A stretch of 64,000 nucleotides of DNA from a virus. The DNA is taken from the IMG/VR virus record IMGVR_UViG_3300044718_000102, positions 1-64,000 of that record; one strand, given 5' to 3'. Both the position numbers and the translations under genes were made by a program. Numbering within the stretch: the first letter of the stretch is position 1; each line of letters starts with the position of its first letter. Below are positions 26,801-34,690 of this stretch, piece by piece. The notes beneath the pieces were generated by a model, which did no database searches, was not told the DNA's origin, and saw only the letters and a list, made by a program, of their open reading frames with translations.

Positions 26801-27132
26801 AGCGTGTCGATGTCGGCCTTGAACGCCGGCAGCGCGTCCTGCGCGGCGCGGCCCTCGAGCTTGGAGAAATTCGAGTACTTGTCGGTGATCTGGTTGGCGA
26901 GCCAGGTGTTGAGCTCGCTCGCATGCGTCTCGTTGACGAGGCCCTGGCGCGCCTGCTCGTACGTGAGCGCCGCCTCGCCGGCGTGCTCGGCGCCCTGGCC
27001 GAGCGTCTCCAGGCCCTGCGCCGTGTAGGCGCCGAACGCACCCGGCGAGGCCTGGATCGTCTGGTAGTCGCCTTGCGACGGCCCGCTCGGCGCGACCGTC
27101 GGCACCGGCTCGAAGTTGAAGCGGCCGGCCAT
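23875..27132 (-). CDS. internal virion protein with lytic transglycosylase domain
   Basis: 1085 residues. An N-terminal helical core-like part (1-290) precedes a SLT-type domain: ARIESGGNPREGKGSYRGLFALS (catalytic Glu near residue 312) and YLIHQQGAGGF. Family enzymes cleave the glycan to help DNA cross the wall, as in T7 gp16. The C-terminal ~600 residues are helical with a Trp/Pro-rich end (YYARNKPFVKPGATEF). It ends 3 nt before the 1724-aa gene's start and lies 57 nt after the gp14-like gene. Confidence 0.85.
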   Translation of the reverse strand: MAGRFNFEPVPTVAPSGPSQGDYQTIQASPGAFGAYTAQGLETLGQGAEHAGEAALTYEQARQGLVNETHASELNTWLANQITDKYSNFSKLEGRAAQDALPAFKADIDTLYQDHLGQAGDNMQLKAQLAKNGSYLTDAYYRYATNHADQQFTRWQDTTATQRAATFGGQAGIAQQNGDLAGMQVALNTSDDEVTKRLEAKGYDQDTIKQEVLANRGRNLRQIIEAQADSDPVKAADLYHQYEGQMDAASSLAVKNKLRGALSTMEGHRIADEETGRTVRDDAGGTVNGALAAASKATGVPLDTLRTFARIESGGNPREGKGSYRGLFALSDDEFNRYGGGNVLDARDNAMAAARKIKAESEAFATKYGREPTAGELYLIHQQGAGGFDAHMRNPDAPAWQNMASTAEGRQKGEAWAKAAIWGNIPDRDKAAFGSVDNVTSRAFTSLWTARVDRDRGGPLVDKQDAFNRIVDRTASNPQIQAAAIARMGQIYSVAHAENVNAAAQLHQREADTIAEAARTGVATNPLTPQDFVAAHGADGMQRYQQYQQNLQALGDRRALVSAPPEQMNTVLKQFEPQPGAANYATASKRYEMLRKSASDIIAERQKDPAAYGVSHLPSVQESWQALQGVVNDQRATPEQRATFARDYAEKQRLEQQRLGISDEAIRIVPQDYAKNIATRLSQAATDEDPQKRQAVIGQIAREAQMWGPYWPQVMREVGGKSLPLIRAIGADIDDKGEPMHPDAMLRLASLKPTDTPKTLLADQTAVSDADLKREVVNSLAGFRRSLMPRQQDQDFPGYEGLAAKLAALHVRDGDSAKDAAQKAANELVGDRYEFHDTWRMPKTSGVSGTDVQAGTMAVRAALVPALGPSDYYARNKPFVKPGATEFETKLAPAQEQAFRSWVGKNKVAFDPDAKGPQDYDMRGFWQALQAGDPRAKSAVDPNDSKLHYPDYWKTPYHQTFSNESQFAAPNAPHWAPDDKLVTPSGEVIFDDRDPNRGRRIPVQPFTDDMRLGADNPRDSVTKMVRDARFVTAKDNSGLNLYYFSQRRGAALPVRGADGKPLLLSWAELARRAPDAPAADYQQGP

Positions 27133-27135
27133 CAG

Positions 27136-27181
27136 CGCGCGCCCCGGAAAAGTGGGAACCGGTTTTCGGACAAGGGCGCGC
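27136..27181. repeat. dispersed palindromic repeat between core genes
   Basis: GCGCGCCCCGGAAAAGTGGG with the complementary half ending CGGTTTTCGGACAAGGGCGC. The CGGAAAAGTGGG...CCGGTTTTC block is one I know, from memory, as a repeated intergenic element in rhizobial-type genomes. It occupies nearly all of the gap between the two core-protein genes. Confidence 0.75.
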
Positions 27182-27189
27182 GCAAGGAA

Positions 27190-27747
27190 TCAGATCTCCT
27201 CGGGACTGACCGACGGAGTGCCGTTCCTGAGCTGCAGGTTGGCGAACTTGCCGCCGACGCTCGAGGCGCCGTTGAGGAAGGTGCCGAGCGCCGAGACGTC
27301 GCCGCCGGCGCGCGCCTGCGCGCCCTCGAAGGTGTCGAGCTGGCTCTGCGCCGTGTCGCTCTCGGATTTGACCGCGTAGCCGTAGGCCTCGCGCGCCGTG
27401 TTGGAGCGGATGGTGAGCGCGTCGAGCTTGCCCAGCTCCTGCTCGCTCGAGCGCACCGCCGGCGCCGAGCCGGAATTGACGTCGATGCCCGAGGCGCCTT
27501 GCGTCGCCGTGGTCTCGCCCACCGCGGCGCGGGTGCGCATGCCGAGCGCCGCCTCCTTGGCGGCGCCGGACGCGGCCGTCTCCGACTCGTTCTCCTCGGC
27601 GATCAGCGAATTGTTGGCGGCGACCTGCGACTGATAATCCGCCGCGGCGCCGGTCGCCTGGCCCTTCTGATAGGCGGCATCCGCCGACAGGCCGGCGCCG
27701 GCGGCGCCGACCGCGAGCGCGGTCAACGAGATCGGATCAAATCCCAT
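27190..27747 (-). CDS. T7 gp14-like internal virion protein
   Basis: 185 residues. N-terminal hydrophobic Ala/Gly segment (LTALAVGAAGAGLSADAAYQKGQATG), a long helix with many Asn/Glu (DYQSQVAANNSLIAEENE) and a GIDVNSGSA turn, as in the small podovirus core protein family. Position between the GNAT-like gp13-type gene and the transglycosylase protein matches T7 order 13-14-15-16. Likely part of the ejected channel. Confidence 0.8.
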   Translation of the reverse strand: MGFDPISLTALAVGAAGAGLSADAAYQKGQATGAAADYQSQVAANNSLIAEENESETAASGAAKEAALGMRTRAAVGETTATQGASGIDVNSGSAPAVRSSEQELGKLDALTIRSNTAREAYGYAVKSESDTAQSQLDTFEGAQARAGGDVSALGTFLNGASSVGGKFANLQLRNGTPSVSPEEI

Positions 27748-27750
27748 CCC

Positions 27751-28248
27751 TCAGCGCTCCAGCGTGAAGGCGCGAAACAGCGTGCGGGCGCGCCCGACCG
27801 CCTCGGCAGGCCCGAGCCGGAAGCCCAGCACCTCGAGCAGCCGGCAGGCGCCGGTGTATTTCGCCATGACGACGTTCTCGAGCCGCGGCTTGAGCGCGAG
27901 CATCAGCGCCAGCTCGGCGCGCGCGATCTTGACGAACGCGACCGGGACGCGCTCGACCAGCGCCGTGGTGACCAGCCAGGGCGCGCCGACGTCGGACAGG
28001 ATCATCCCGCCGAGACCCCACATCGCGGCCGGCTCGCCGTCGATCTCGGCGACGCGCGGCGGCGTCAGGCTAGCGCGAAACGACAGCCGCAGCGCCTGGC
28101 GCGGATCGCGCCCGAGCGCGGCCGCCTCGGCCCGATCGCCCGCGCGCATGCGCCGTGCGATCGCGTAGACGTCGGCTATGCCGGCGGGGCGGACGGTGAC
28201 TGGCGATCGGCGATGAACAGATCCGGCCTCGTATCCGTCACGCGCCAC
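27751..28248 (-). CDS. gp13-like GNAT-fold virion-associated protein
   Basis: About 165 residues with the usual block VTVRPAGIADVYAIARRMRAGDRAEA, then RASLTPPRVAEIDGEPAAMWGLGG, WLVTTALVERVPVAF and ENVVMAKYTGACRLLEVLGF, an acetyltransferase-like fold in podovirus internal genes (T7 gp13 counterpart); catalysis not implied. The start is uncertain: an in-frame GTG at 28248 is used, and the ATG at 28149 would cut the conserved N-terminus. It overlaps the 28176 gene by 73 nt. Confidence 0.7.
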   Translation of the reverse strand: MARDGYEAGSVHRRSPVTVRPAGIADVYAIARRMRAGDRAEAAALGRDPRQALRLSFRASLTPPRVAEIDGEPAAMWGLGGMILSDVGAPWLVTTALVERVPVAFVKIARAELALMLALKPRLENVVMAKYTGACRLLEVLGFRLGPAEAVGRARTLFRAFTLER

Positions 28249-28478
28249 ATCTCGCCATTGATCTCGAGCAAATCGCCCATCCGGAAGCCGTGAGCGACGC
28301 TCATCGAGAACACTTGCGTGTCGCTCGGGATCGCCGGCACCGCGTCGAGGATCAGCACGCGGCGCACGGCCGCCAGCGGCGGCCGCTTCACCGGCATCAG
28401 CGAGCTCGCCCGCACGATCGCGGGCGCCGCCAGCATCGAGCCGAGACCGATCAGCAGGTTGCGTCGGGCGCGAAGCAT
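28176..28478 (-). CDS. Tat-like signal-bearing small phage protein
   Basis: 100 residues from ATG 28478. The N-terminus RARRNLLIGLGSMLAAPAIVRASS is a classic twin-arginine/Sec-like export signal. The rest is a beta-rich globule with FRMGDLLEINGEMWRVTDTRPD. I recall similar proteins beside podovirus core genes; function unknown. GTG 28496 is an alternative start. Confidence 0.65.
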   Translation of the reverse strand: MLRARRNLLIGLGSMLAAPAIVRASSLMPVKRPPLAAVRRVLILDAVPAIPSDTQVFSMSVAHGFRMGDLLEINGEMWRVTDTRPDLFIADRQSPSAPPA

Positions 28479-28582
28479 CGGCTGCCAATATAGCACGCTT
28501 GGCAGCCAGCCGCGGCTCGAGGTCGATCACGATGGCAGCCATTGCCGCAACCTCATGAGCCGCCACACGTTTCTCGTCATGG

Positions 28583-31558
28583 TCACGGCTGCTCCTCGTC
28601 GCCGACCTCGTATTCCGGCACGACGGCGAGGACCTGCATCGGCAGGGGAAAATCCTGCTGCAGCGCGACCATGCCGGGCGCCGCCGACCAGCCGATGTAG
28701 TTGAAGTCGCCGTCGATCTCGATGCGATGGTCGCCGGTGAACAGCGGCAGCGCCGCGCCGGGGCCGATCTGGTTCTGCGTTTCCGGCACCAGGATCATCT
28801 TGCCGTACGGCCGCGCGCCCCAGGTGGCGACACCGTTACCGCCCTCCTGCGCCGAGGCATTCGGCTGGTCGGAGCCGATCTTGACGCCGCGACTGCGCTC
28901 GAGCCGCACCGTCACGGCATTGATCCGCTTGCGCTTGCCCTGCAGCTGCTCGCCGTCGCGGACGAGGTGCAGGGTCTGCAGCTGCGCCTGGAAGCCGAGG
29001 CCGATGGTCACGGCGCTCGCGGGCACGCCGAGCGCGATCGCCCCGTTGGTCACCACGGCCGGCGTGATCACCGCGCCGTCGGCCAGCCCGGTGACGGTCA
29101 TGCCCTCGAGGTGGTTGAGCCCGGACACCGAGGCGACCGGCGTCGTGATCGTCCAGGCGCCGGCGGCCGCCGGCAGCGGCGTCATCGCGGGATCGTCCGG
29201 CGTCGCCGCGAACGCGACCGTGACGGTGGCCAGCACTTGCGTCGGCGACACGAATTGCGTGACCGCGGCCTTGCCGCCATTGGCGCGGATGACCTGGCCG
29301 GGAACGCCGGTGTTGACGCCATCGAACACCGCGGCCGAGGCGCTGAACGGCACGCCGGCGCCGCTCAACGCGCCGATCGAGAGCGTCGCGGCCGGCGCCG
29401 GTTGCGGCAGCGCGACGCCGGCGTCGACGCACCACACGGTTTCCGAGGTGGCGTTGGTCCAGATCCGGTTGTCCATGCGCTCGACGAAGTAGCCGTAGGC
29501 GCCCTTGCCGGCGATCAGCCGCTTGACCACGAGGTAGATCGCGTCGACGGGCAGCTCGGACGCCGTCGCGATCCCGACCACCTGGCCGTTGGTGTCGTGG
29601 CGCGCCCAGGCGATGACCTCCTGCTCCTTGAGGTAGGTCAGCGAGAGCAGCACGCCGTCGTCGCGCACCGCCCACAGCACCTTGTGCGGCTTGCGCGCCC
29701 ACGCCCATTGCACGATCTGGTGCCCGTCGAACAGGTGGTTGGAGAACACCGTGATGTCGTCGCCGGCGTACGTGTTGGTGAAATAGTTGTAGTTCTGCGC
29801 CGAGACGATCGAGCCCGACGAGTCGAGCGTGATCACCTGGTAGCTGATCTTGATCGGCGGCACCGTCGGCGAGAACCCGATCGACTCCTGCGAGGTCGCG
29901 TTCTGGCTCGCCGGCTCGATCGGCGTCGCCGGGCCCGACGCGCCCGAGAGCAGCCAGGCGTCGAGGCCGGTGTAGATCAAGAGCCCGGCCGGGACCTGAA
30001 CGGCCCATTGCAGCCCGTTGACCTGCTGCGCCCACGGCGTGCCGGTGATCGCGTCGGACGCGATCGGCGGATCGGCCGTGTCCATGTTGGTGAAGGCGCC
30101 GGTCTGGGAGAAGTAGTAGGTGTCCGGATTGTTCAGCGAGCTCATGTAGCCGCGGCGCTGCTGGAAGTAGGTGACGACGCCCGGATAGGTGCCGGCCTGC
30201 GGGCCGATGACCAGCGGCGCGGTCGCGCTGCCGCCGTTGGTCGTGTCGAGAAACGTGATGGTGTTGCCGACGGCGTAATTCTGCCCGGCATTGACCACGA
30301 TGGCGGCGACCATGGTGCTGCCCGAGACTACCGGCGTGATCGCGGCGCCGAAGCCCGTCGTGGTGTTGATGGTGGCCGTCGTCGTCGCCTGCGCGAACGT
30401 GCCGGTCGACGTGATGGCCCCGACCGCCAGGATCTGTCCGGGCGCGAACGGGTCCTGGTGCAGCGGCGGGGTGGTCGAGGCGTCCGCGACCACGTTCTGG
30501 TCGAGGAAGGTCGGCGCCGCCGAGGAGCCCGCAAAGCCGAACTGCGAGCCGATCGGCACCGTCTGCGGCGGGCCGCCGTTGATGTAGATCGCCGCCGGCG
30601 CCTTGTAGAAATTGTAGCTCACCGCGGTCGGGACGGTCGAGCACACGAGGGTGATCGAGCCGGCCGTGATCGAGATGTCGACCGACGACACCAGCGCGAT
30701 CGGCGAGGCCACGCTCTCCTCGCCGTCGGCCGACACCGCGGTCGCGCAATAGGCGTATTGCGCCGAGGGCAGCGTGCCGGAGGGCGCCGCGCTCGCGGTC
30801 CCGAAGCAGGCCGCCGGCGCCGCGATCGCGGAGGCAAAGCTCGTCTCGTTGAGCGTCCAGTTGTTCGCCGCCAGGCGGTCGAGATCGACGGGCGCGTAGT
30901 CGATGCCGGCGACCTGGTTTGACAGCGCGAGCGACATCAGGTCGGCCGACTCGGTGTACTTGAGGTACGGCAGGTCGCTCACGTGATAGGGCGCAGCGAT
31001 CGTGTAGACGCGCGCCGCGCTGCCGCCCGCCGTGTAGGCCGCGTAGGCGAGCGAGCTCACCGGGTTGCCGAAGGTGTCGTGCAGCGCCACCGTGCTGGCG
31101 GTGGCGAACGCCACCACGAAGGTAACGCCGTTGAGCTGCGTCATGCCGCCGACGCCGGCGACGAAGATCCAGTCGCCGTTGACGAAGTCGTGGCCGGGAA
31201 TTGTCAGCACGCACGGATTGGCCTGGGTCGCGGCCGTGATGGCGATCGGCGTCTCGGTGATGTAGCCGCCGTTCGCGATGAAGCGCACGTAGCCGTCGCC
31301 GAACTCGAGGATGTAGTTCTGGTTGACCTTGAACTGGAACGGGATGATGCGCGGCGGGATCGAGCCCGCGCTCGCCGGCTGCCGGGCCTGGCCGCAGAAG
31401 TGCGTGCCGCCGCGCGAATAGGCGCCGCCGCGCACGCCGGCGAACATGTTGCGCATCGTCGACGCGCCGATTCTGAACTTGGCCTGGTCGACGCGGCCCC
31501 AGAATGCCGGCGACACCTCGCCCGCCGCGAACGACGCCTGGATCGACGTCTGGGTCAT
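28583..31558 (-). CDS. tail tubular protein B-like (gp12, nozzle)
   Basis: 991 residues. The N-terminus FAAGEVSPAFWGRVDQAKFRIGAS is the recognised start of podovirus nozzle proteins, followed by the NMFAGVRGGAYSRGGTHF block. The body is strand-rich. A GHDFVNGDWIFVAGVGG-like stretch near 125 resembles FCCH modules also in the fibre gene. In virions this forms the tail tip with the gp11-like protein (next gene upstream). Ends before a short gap (28479-28582) that holds no clear gene. Confidence 0.88.
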   Translation of the reverse strand: MTQTSIQASFAAGEVSPAFWGRVDQAKFRIGASTMRNMFAGVRGGAYSRGGTHFCGQARQPASAGSIPPRIIPFQFKVNQNYILEFGDGYVRFIANGGYITETPIAITAATQANPCVLTIPGHDFVNGDWIFVAGVGGMTQLNGVTFVVAFATASTVALHDTFGNPVSSLAYAAYTAGGSAARVYTIAAPYHVSDLPYLKYTESADLMSLALSNQVAGIDYAPVDLDRLAANNWTLNETSFASAIAAPAACFGTASAAPSGTLPSAQYAYCATAVSADGEESVASPIALVSSVDISITAGSITLVCSTVPTAVSYNFYKAPAAIYINGGPPQTVPIGSQFGFAGSSAAPTFLDQNVVADASTTPPLHQDPFAPGQILAVGAITSTGTFAQATTTATINTTTGFGAAITPVVSGSTMVAAIVVNAGQNYAVGNTITFLDTTNGGSATAPLVIGPQAGTYPGVVTYFQQRRGYMSSLNNPDTYYFSQTGAFTNMDTADPPIASDAITGTPWAQQVNGLQWAVQVPAGLLIYTGLDAWLLSGASGPATPIEPASQNATSQESIGFSPTVPPIKISYQVITLDSSGSIVSAQNYNYFTNTYAGDDITVFSNHLFDGHQIVQWAWARKPHKVLWAVRDDGVLLSLTYLKEQEVIAWARHDTNGQVVGIATASELPVDAIYLVVKRLIAGKGAYGYFVERMDNRIWTNATSETVWCVDAGVALPQPAPAATLSIGALSGAGVPFSASAAVFDGVNTGVPGQVIRANGGKAAVTQFVSPTQVLATVTVAFAATPDDPAMTPLPAAAGAWTITTPVASVSGLNHLEGMTVTGLADGAVITPAVVTNGAIALGVPASAVTIGLGFQAQLQTLHLVRDGEQLQGKRKRINAVTVRLERSRGVKIGSDQPNASAQEGGNGVATWGARPYGKMILVPETQNQIGPGAALPLFTGDHRIEIDGDFNYIGWSAAPGMVALQQDFPLPMQVLAVVPEYEVGDEEQP

Positions 31559-31574
31559 GATCTAGCCGCGCGGC

Positions 31575-32402
31575 TCAGTACGTCACGCCGCCCGGGAACG
31601 CGAAGCCGTCCCAGGGCGCGATGACCTGGCCGGCGCCGCCGCCGAGGCCGCGGCCGCCGCTGCGAATGGCGATCCAGTCCGGCACGTGGTCCTGCGTCTG
31701 CGGCCCCTCGTTGCCGTCGGACACGCGGGCGGCATCGAGCGTGCCCTTGGCGATGCCCATGGCGAGCTGGAACGCGGCCGCGCTGCCCTTGAGCGCCGGC
31801 GAGAGCCACACCGCCAGCGCCGCCTTGGCGCCCATCAGGAACTGCGAGTCCCACAGGCCGACATTGATCAGCCGGCGCGTGTAGACCGCCTGCGCGTGGC
31901 GCAGGTTGGTGAGGATGACGGCGATCTCGTTGCCGTTGGCGTCGAGATCGACAGCCGGCGTGAACGGGATCGCCGTCGCGGGCATGATCCGCGGCAGCAT
32001 CATGCCGCCGCCGGTGGTCAGCGGCGGCGACGTCGAGGGCTGCGTGAGCAGCGGCACCAGGAAGCGCACCTTGAGGCAGTCCGCCGGCAGGCCGTACTCG
32101 TAGAGCCACGGCTGCGGCGGCACCGGCAAGGTGGTGCCGCCCGGGTTCTCCGGCGTCCCGGCCGCGGCCTTGAGCAGCGACAGCGGCGGCGGAAACGTCG
32201 AGCCCGGCGCCCCCGACTGGAAGCGCAGGCAATTCCAATGCGCGGCGCGCGCATAGGCGTCGATCGTCGGTTGGTAGAGCAGCGCGCAGGCATCGCCCGC
32301 CGCGGTGCCGTCGCTCGGAAAGACCGACGTGATGGCGGCCCGCACGCCCGCCTGGCTGAGCGCCAGATTGCACACGTCGACCGGCGAGGTGCTGCTGGTC
32401 AT
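31575..32402 (-). CDS. tail tubular protein A-like (gp11, adaptor)
   Basis: 275 residues. The N-terminus DVCNLALSQAGVRAAI is the helix pattern shared by podovirus adaptors, with YQPTIDAYARAAHWNCLRFQ next and PWLYEYGLPADCLKVRFLVP in the middle, then a C-terminal helix NLRHAQAVYTRR. The adaptor joins portal and nozzle. Immediately precedes the gp12-like gene as in T7. Confidence 0.85.
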   Translation of the reverse strand: MTSSTSPVDVCNLALSQAGVRAAITSVFPSDGTAAGDACALLYQPTIDAYARAAHWNCLRFQSGAPGSTFPPPLSLLKAAAGTPENPGGTTLPVPPQPWLYEYGLPADCLKVRFLVPLLTQPSTSPPLTTGGGMMLPRIMPATAIPFTPAVDLDANGNEIAVILTNLRHAQAVYTRRLINVGLWDSQFLMGAKAALAVWLSPALKGSAAAFQLAMGIAKGTLDAARVSDGNEGPQTQDHVPDWIAIRSGGRGLGGGAGQVIAPWDGFAFPGGVTY

Positions 32403-32421
32403 GGCGCGCTACGCCCGTGCA

Positions 32422-32724
32422 TCAGGTGTTGGTGATCACCGCGAGCTTGTCGCCCGGGGTCACCGCGAAGTACTCGGGCACGCCCGCCGCCATGCGCTGG
32501 CTCGCCGCGGTCGCGACCGGGTTGGCGCCGCCGATCTCGACCGAGCACACGACGTCGGACTCGAGCCGGATGATCTGCGTGTTGGCGTTGAACGCGGCCG
32601 ATTGCACCGTCGTCGCGCCGATCGCGACCGTCTGCCCCGCGACCTTCGGCATGCCCATCATCGGCGTGCCCTGCAGGCCGCCGGCGCCGGCGAGGCGCCC
32701 TTCGGTGATGTAAAGCGTCGTCAT
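32422..32724 (-). CDS. small virion protein (100 aa), hypothetical
   Basis: Beta-strand pattern throughout (QIIRLESDVVCSVEIGG, VPEYFAVTPGDKLAVI) resembling a small Ig-like or fibritin-like virion subunit. Sits between the capsid accessory genes and the tail adaptor. No family recognised with confidence. Confidence 0.65.
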   Translation of the reverse strand: MTTLYITEGRLAGAGGLQGTPMMGMPKVAGQTVAIGATTVQSAAFNANTQIIRLESDVVCSVEIGGANPVATAASQRMAAGVPEYFAVTPGDKLAVITNT

Positions 32725-32727
32725 GCA

Positions 32728-33153
32728 TCAATCCTCGTCGCGATCGCCGTCGCCGGCGTCCTCGCCCTCGCCGTAGCGCTGCTTGATGCGGCGCTCGCGC
32801 GGGACGCGGTCGGCTGCGCCCACACGCTCGCGCTCGGCGTCCTCGTCCTCGACCGCGAGCTGCGTGATCTGCAGTTCGATGCGGCAGCACTTTTCCTTGG
32901 TGCCGTCGGCGCGCTCGCGCTCGTTCTCCGAGCACGACGTGACCTTGGCGAACGCCACCAGGTGGATGGTGTCGCCGACGCTGCAAGCGCCGTCGAGCTC
33001 GAGCTTGTCGAGGATGTCCTGGTCGAACGACAGGCAGAGCCCGTAGGGGTAGACCTGGGCGGTCGCGTCGGGCGACGGCATCGCGATCGGCGCGAGATCC
33101 TTCTTGATCTCCGCCGGCGTGCGCGCCATGTCGACCATCTTGTGGAACGACAT
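32728..33153 (-). CDS. capsid-associated (staple-like) protein
   Basis: 141 residues. YPYGLCLSFDQDILDKLEL, VGDTIHLVAFAKVTSCSEN and CCRIELQITQLAVED reflect the small phage head protein pattern (staple/cement type) of 100-140 residues. C-terminal acidic-basic tail (EDAERERVGAADRVPRERR). Likely binds the capsid surface; from pattern memory. Confidence 0.65.
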   Translation of the reverse strand: MSFHKMVDMARTPAEIKKDLAPIAMPSPDATAQVYPYGLCLSFDQDILDKLELDGACSVGDTIHLVAFAKVTSCSENERERADGTKEKCCRIELQITQLAVEDEDAERERVGAADRVPRERRIKQRYGEGEDAGDGDRDED

Positions 33154-33611
33154 CAGACGTTGCTCCCCTTCTCGCCCTCGGCCTTGTCCTTGCCGAGCTC
33201 CTTGGGACTGCCGGCGCTCGCCTCCTCCTTGGTCGCGGCGGCGCTCTCCATGTGGTCCTGCAGCTCCTTGTGGTGGCGCGCCATCATGCTCTTGCCCTCG
33301 CCGCCGTGGCGCTCATGCATCGCGGCCGCCTCCTCGGCGTGGCGCTTGGTCATGTCGCCGTGCTCGCGCTTGTGGCGCTCGGCGACGACGCCGAACTCCG
33401 GCCCGCTCTCGTGCGGGCTCGGCCCCTTGTCGGTGTTCTCCTTGGCGACCGCGCCCGGATCCTTCGGCGTCGGGCCCTCGCCCTCGCCTTCCTTCTTCTC
33501 GGCCGTCTTGGCGGCCGCCGCGGCGCCCTCCTCGTCCTTGTTCGGCGCGGCGCCCTTGCGGCCGTGCTTCGGCGGGTTGGCGTAGCGCTTGCTGCGATCG
33601 ATCTCGGCCAT
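33153..33611 (-). CDS. highly charged hydrophilic virion protein (152 aa)
   Basis: Lys/Glu/His-rich without hydrophobic core: PPKHGRKGAAPNKDEEG at the N-terminus and MTKRHAEEAAAMHERHGG near residue 90. Low complexity and long helices suggest an extended or scaffold-like role. Shares its last base with the upstream ATG of the staple-like gene. Confidence 0.6.
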   Translation of the reverse strand: MAEIDRSKRYANPPKHGRKGAAPNKDEEGAAAAAKTAEKKEGEGEGPTPKDPGAVAKENTDKGPSPHESGPEFGVVAERHKREHGDMTKRHAEEAAAMHERHGGEGKSMMARHHKELQDHMESAAATKEEASAGSPKELGKDKAEGEKGSNV

Positions 33612-33648
33612 GGGTGTCCTCGCTGGATTTCTCGTGTGTGGGCTGCGC

Positions 33649-33852
33649 TCAGCCGCCGTAGCGGCTCTTCATGCGCGCCGCGTCGGTCATCGGCCCGTCG
33701 CTCGGGCCCGGCGGGGCGCCCGCGGCCGCGGCCTGGGCGAGCTGCGCGCCCTGGTCGCCGCCCGGCTGCATGTCGGCATCGGTCTGCGGCGGCGGCGTCT
33801 TCGGCGCCCGCGGCGCCGACGGCTTGCGGAATGATCTCTTGTGCTTCGCCAT
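33649..33852 (-). CDS. small basic Pro-rich protein (67 aa)
   Basis: GGGAGG lies 6 nt before the ATG at 33852. N-terminal HKRSFRKPSAPRAPKTPPP is basic and Pro-rich, then acidic-polar with a C-terminal ARMKSRYGG. Probably a head accessory or DNA-contacting peptide. The stop-to-start spacing to 33855 is only 2 nt. Confidence 0.6.
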   Translation of the reverse strand: MAKHKRSFRKPSAPRAPKTPPPQTDADMQPGGDQGAQLAQAAAAGAPPGPSDGPMTDAARMKSRYGG

Positions 33853-33854
33853 GG

Positions 33855-34118
33855 TCAACCTCCCGGCTGGATGATGCGGCTGCGGTTGCCGCGGATCGCC
33901 AACTTCATGTCCTCGCGCATCAGCTCGGCGCCGATCAGCATTTGCGAGATCTGGTTGCCGAAGCCGGGCCAGGCCATCTGCCCGTTCGGGCCGACCGTGA
34001 CGACCGCGAGCGAGGTGATCTCGCCGCGGCGAACACCGATCTCGAGCTGCTCGATGAGCAGCACCAGGTTCGGGTCGACGCGAACCGCGCCCGCCGGGAT
34101 CTCGATCTTGTCGGCCAA
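33855..34118 (-). CDS. hypothetical virion protein (87 aa, TTG start)
   Basis: Most likely start is TTG 34118, preceded by GGGGTGAGG; upstream in-frame codons would run into the next gene. Pattern LADKIEIPAGAV then EITSLAVVTVGPNGQMAWP and MLIGAELMREDMKLA looks like a small mixed alpha/beta subunit. Function unknown. Confidence 0.6.
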   Translation of the reverse strand: MADKIEIPAGAVRVDPNLVLLIEQLEIGVRRGEITSLAVVTVGPNGQMAWPGFGNQISQMLIGAELMREDMKLAIRGNRSRIIQPGG

Positions 34119-34122
34119 AGCC

Positions 34123-34299
34123 TCACCCCTTCTTGCCGTAACGGCCGCGCTTGCGGTCCTCGTCGGTCTTGCCGACACGCGCCGGCAGCTTGCCGCCGCG
34201 ATCGGCGGCCGCGTATTCCGCGGCCGCGCGACCTTCGGCGGTCTTCTTGTCCTTGTTGGCGAACGCCCAGCGGCGCTGCGCTTCCGAGACGGGAGGCAT
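34123..34299 (-). CDS. small conserved phage protein, SEAQRRWAFA type
   Basis: 58 residues read directly from the sequence. N-terminus MPPVSEAQRRWAFANKDKK, a motif also known from other phage small head-region genes (SEKQRRAM-type). Basic tail RGRYGKKG. A GGAGG-type site is weak; the stop TGA at 34123 overlaps the TTG gene's ribosome site. Confidence 0.65.
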   Translation of the reverse strand: MPPVSEAQRRWAFANKDKKTAEGRAAAEYAAADRGGKLPARVGKTDEDRKRGRYGKKG

Positions 34300-34312
34300 C
34301 AGCGCGTGGCCG

Positions 34313-34663
34313 TCAGCGCAGGCCGGCGCCGTAGGTCGAGCCGCGCAGCGCAGCGAGATGCGCCTCGATCCGCTGCTCCATCGCCGGCTCGGCCGCCTCG
34401 AACGCGTCGGCGACCTTGCCGTCGAGCTCGGCCGAGAGCTTCGTCATCGCGTCCCCGATCATGCCCGCGACGTCGGGCACCGCCGGCACCGCCGCTTTGA
34501 CGGCGGCCGCGATGCGCTCCTCGAGCGCGGCCGCGGCATGGCCGAGCGCCGCGGTGAGCTTCGCCTCGAGCTCGGCGGCGAGCGGCGCGAGCGCCTTCTT
34601 GACCTCGCCGGCGATCAGCGCGCCGACCGCGTCGAGCTCGGACTGTGAGGTGGTGTCGGTCAT
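34313..34663 (-). CDS. helical Ala/Glu-rich virion protein (116 aa)
   Basis: Nearly entirely helical with long Ala/Leu/Glu heptad-like runs (ELEAKLTAALGHAAAALEERIAAAVKA); likely a coiled coil. Typical of small scaffold or assembly accessory proteins. A coiled-coil predictor would test it. Confidence 0.6.
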   Translation of the reverse strand: MTDTTSQSELDAVGALIAGEVKKALAPLAAELEAKLTAALGHAAAALEERIAAAVKAAVPAVPDVAGMIGDAMTKLSAELDGKVADAFEAAEPAMEQRIEAHLAALRGSTYGAGLR

Positions 34664-34690
34664 GAAACCCTCCGTTGTTGAGCGCCGCCG

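Noticed and set aside
21067-28293. 2408-residue plus-strand reading frame
   Set aside because: It overlays three well-supported minus-strand virion genes, is Arg/Ala/Val-rich with no domain pattern, and arises from GC codon bias.
28479-28582. Small gene between gp12-like and Tat-like genes
   Set aside because: Short frames with basic ends can be read here, but none has a convincing start and stop separate from neighbouring shadows.
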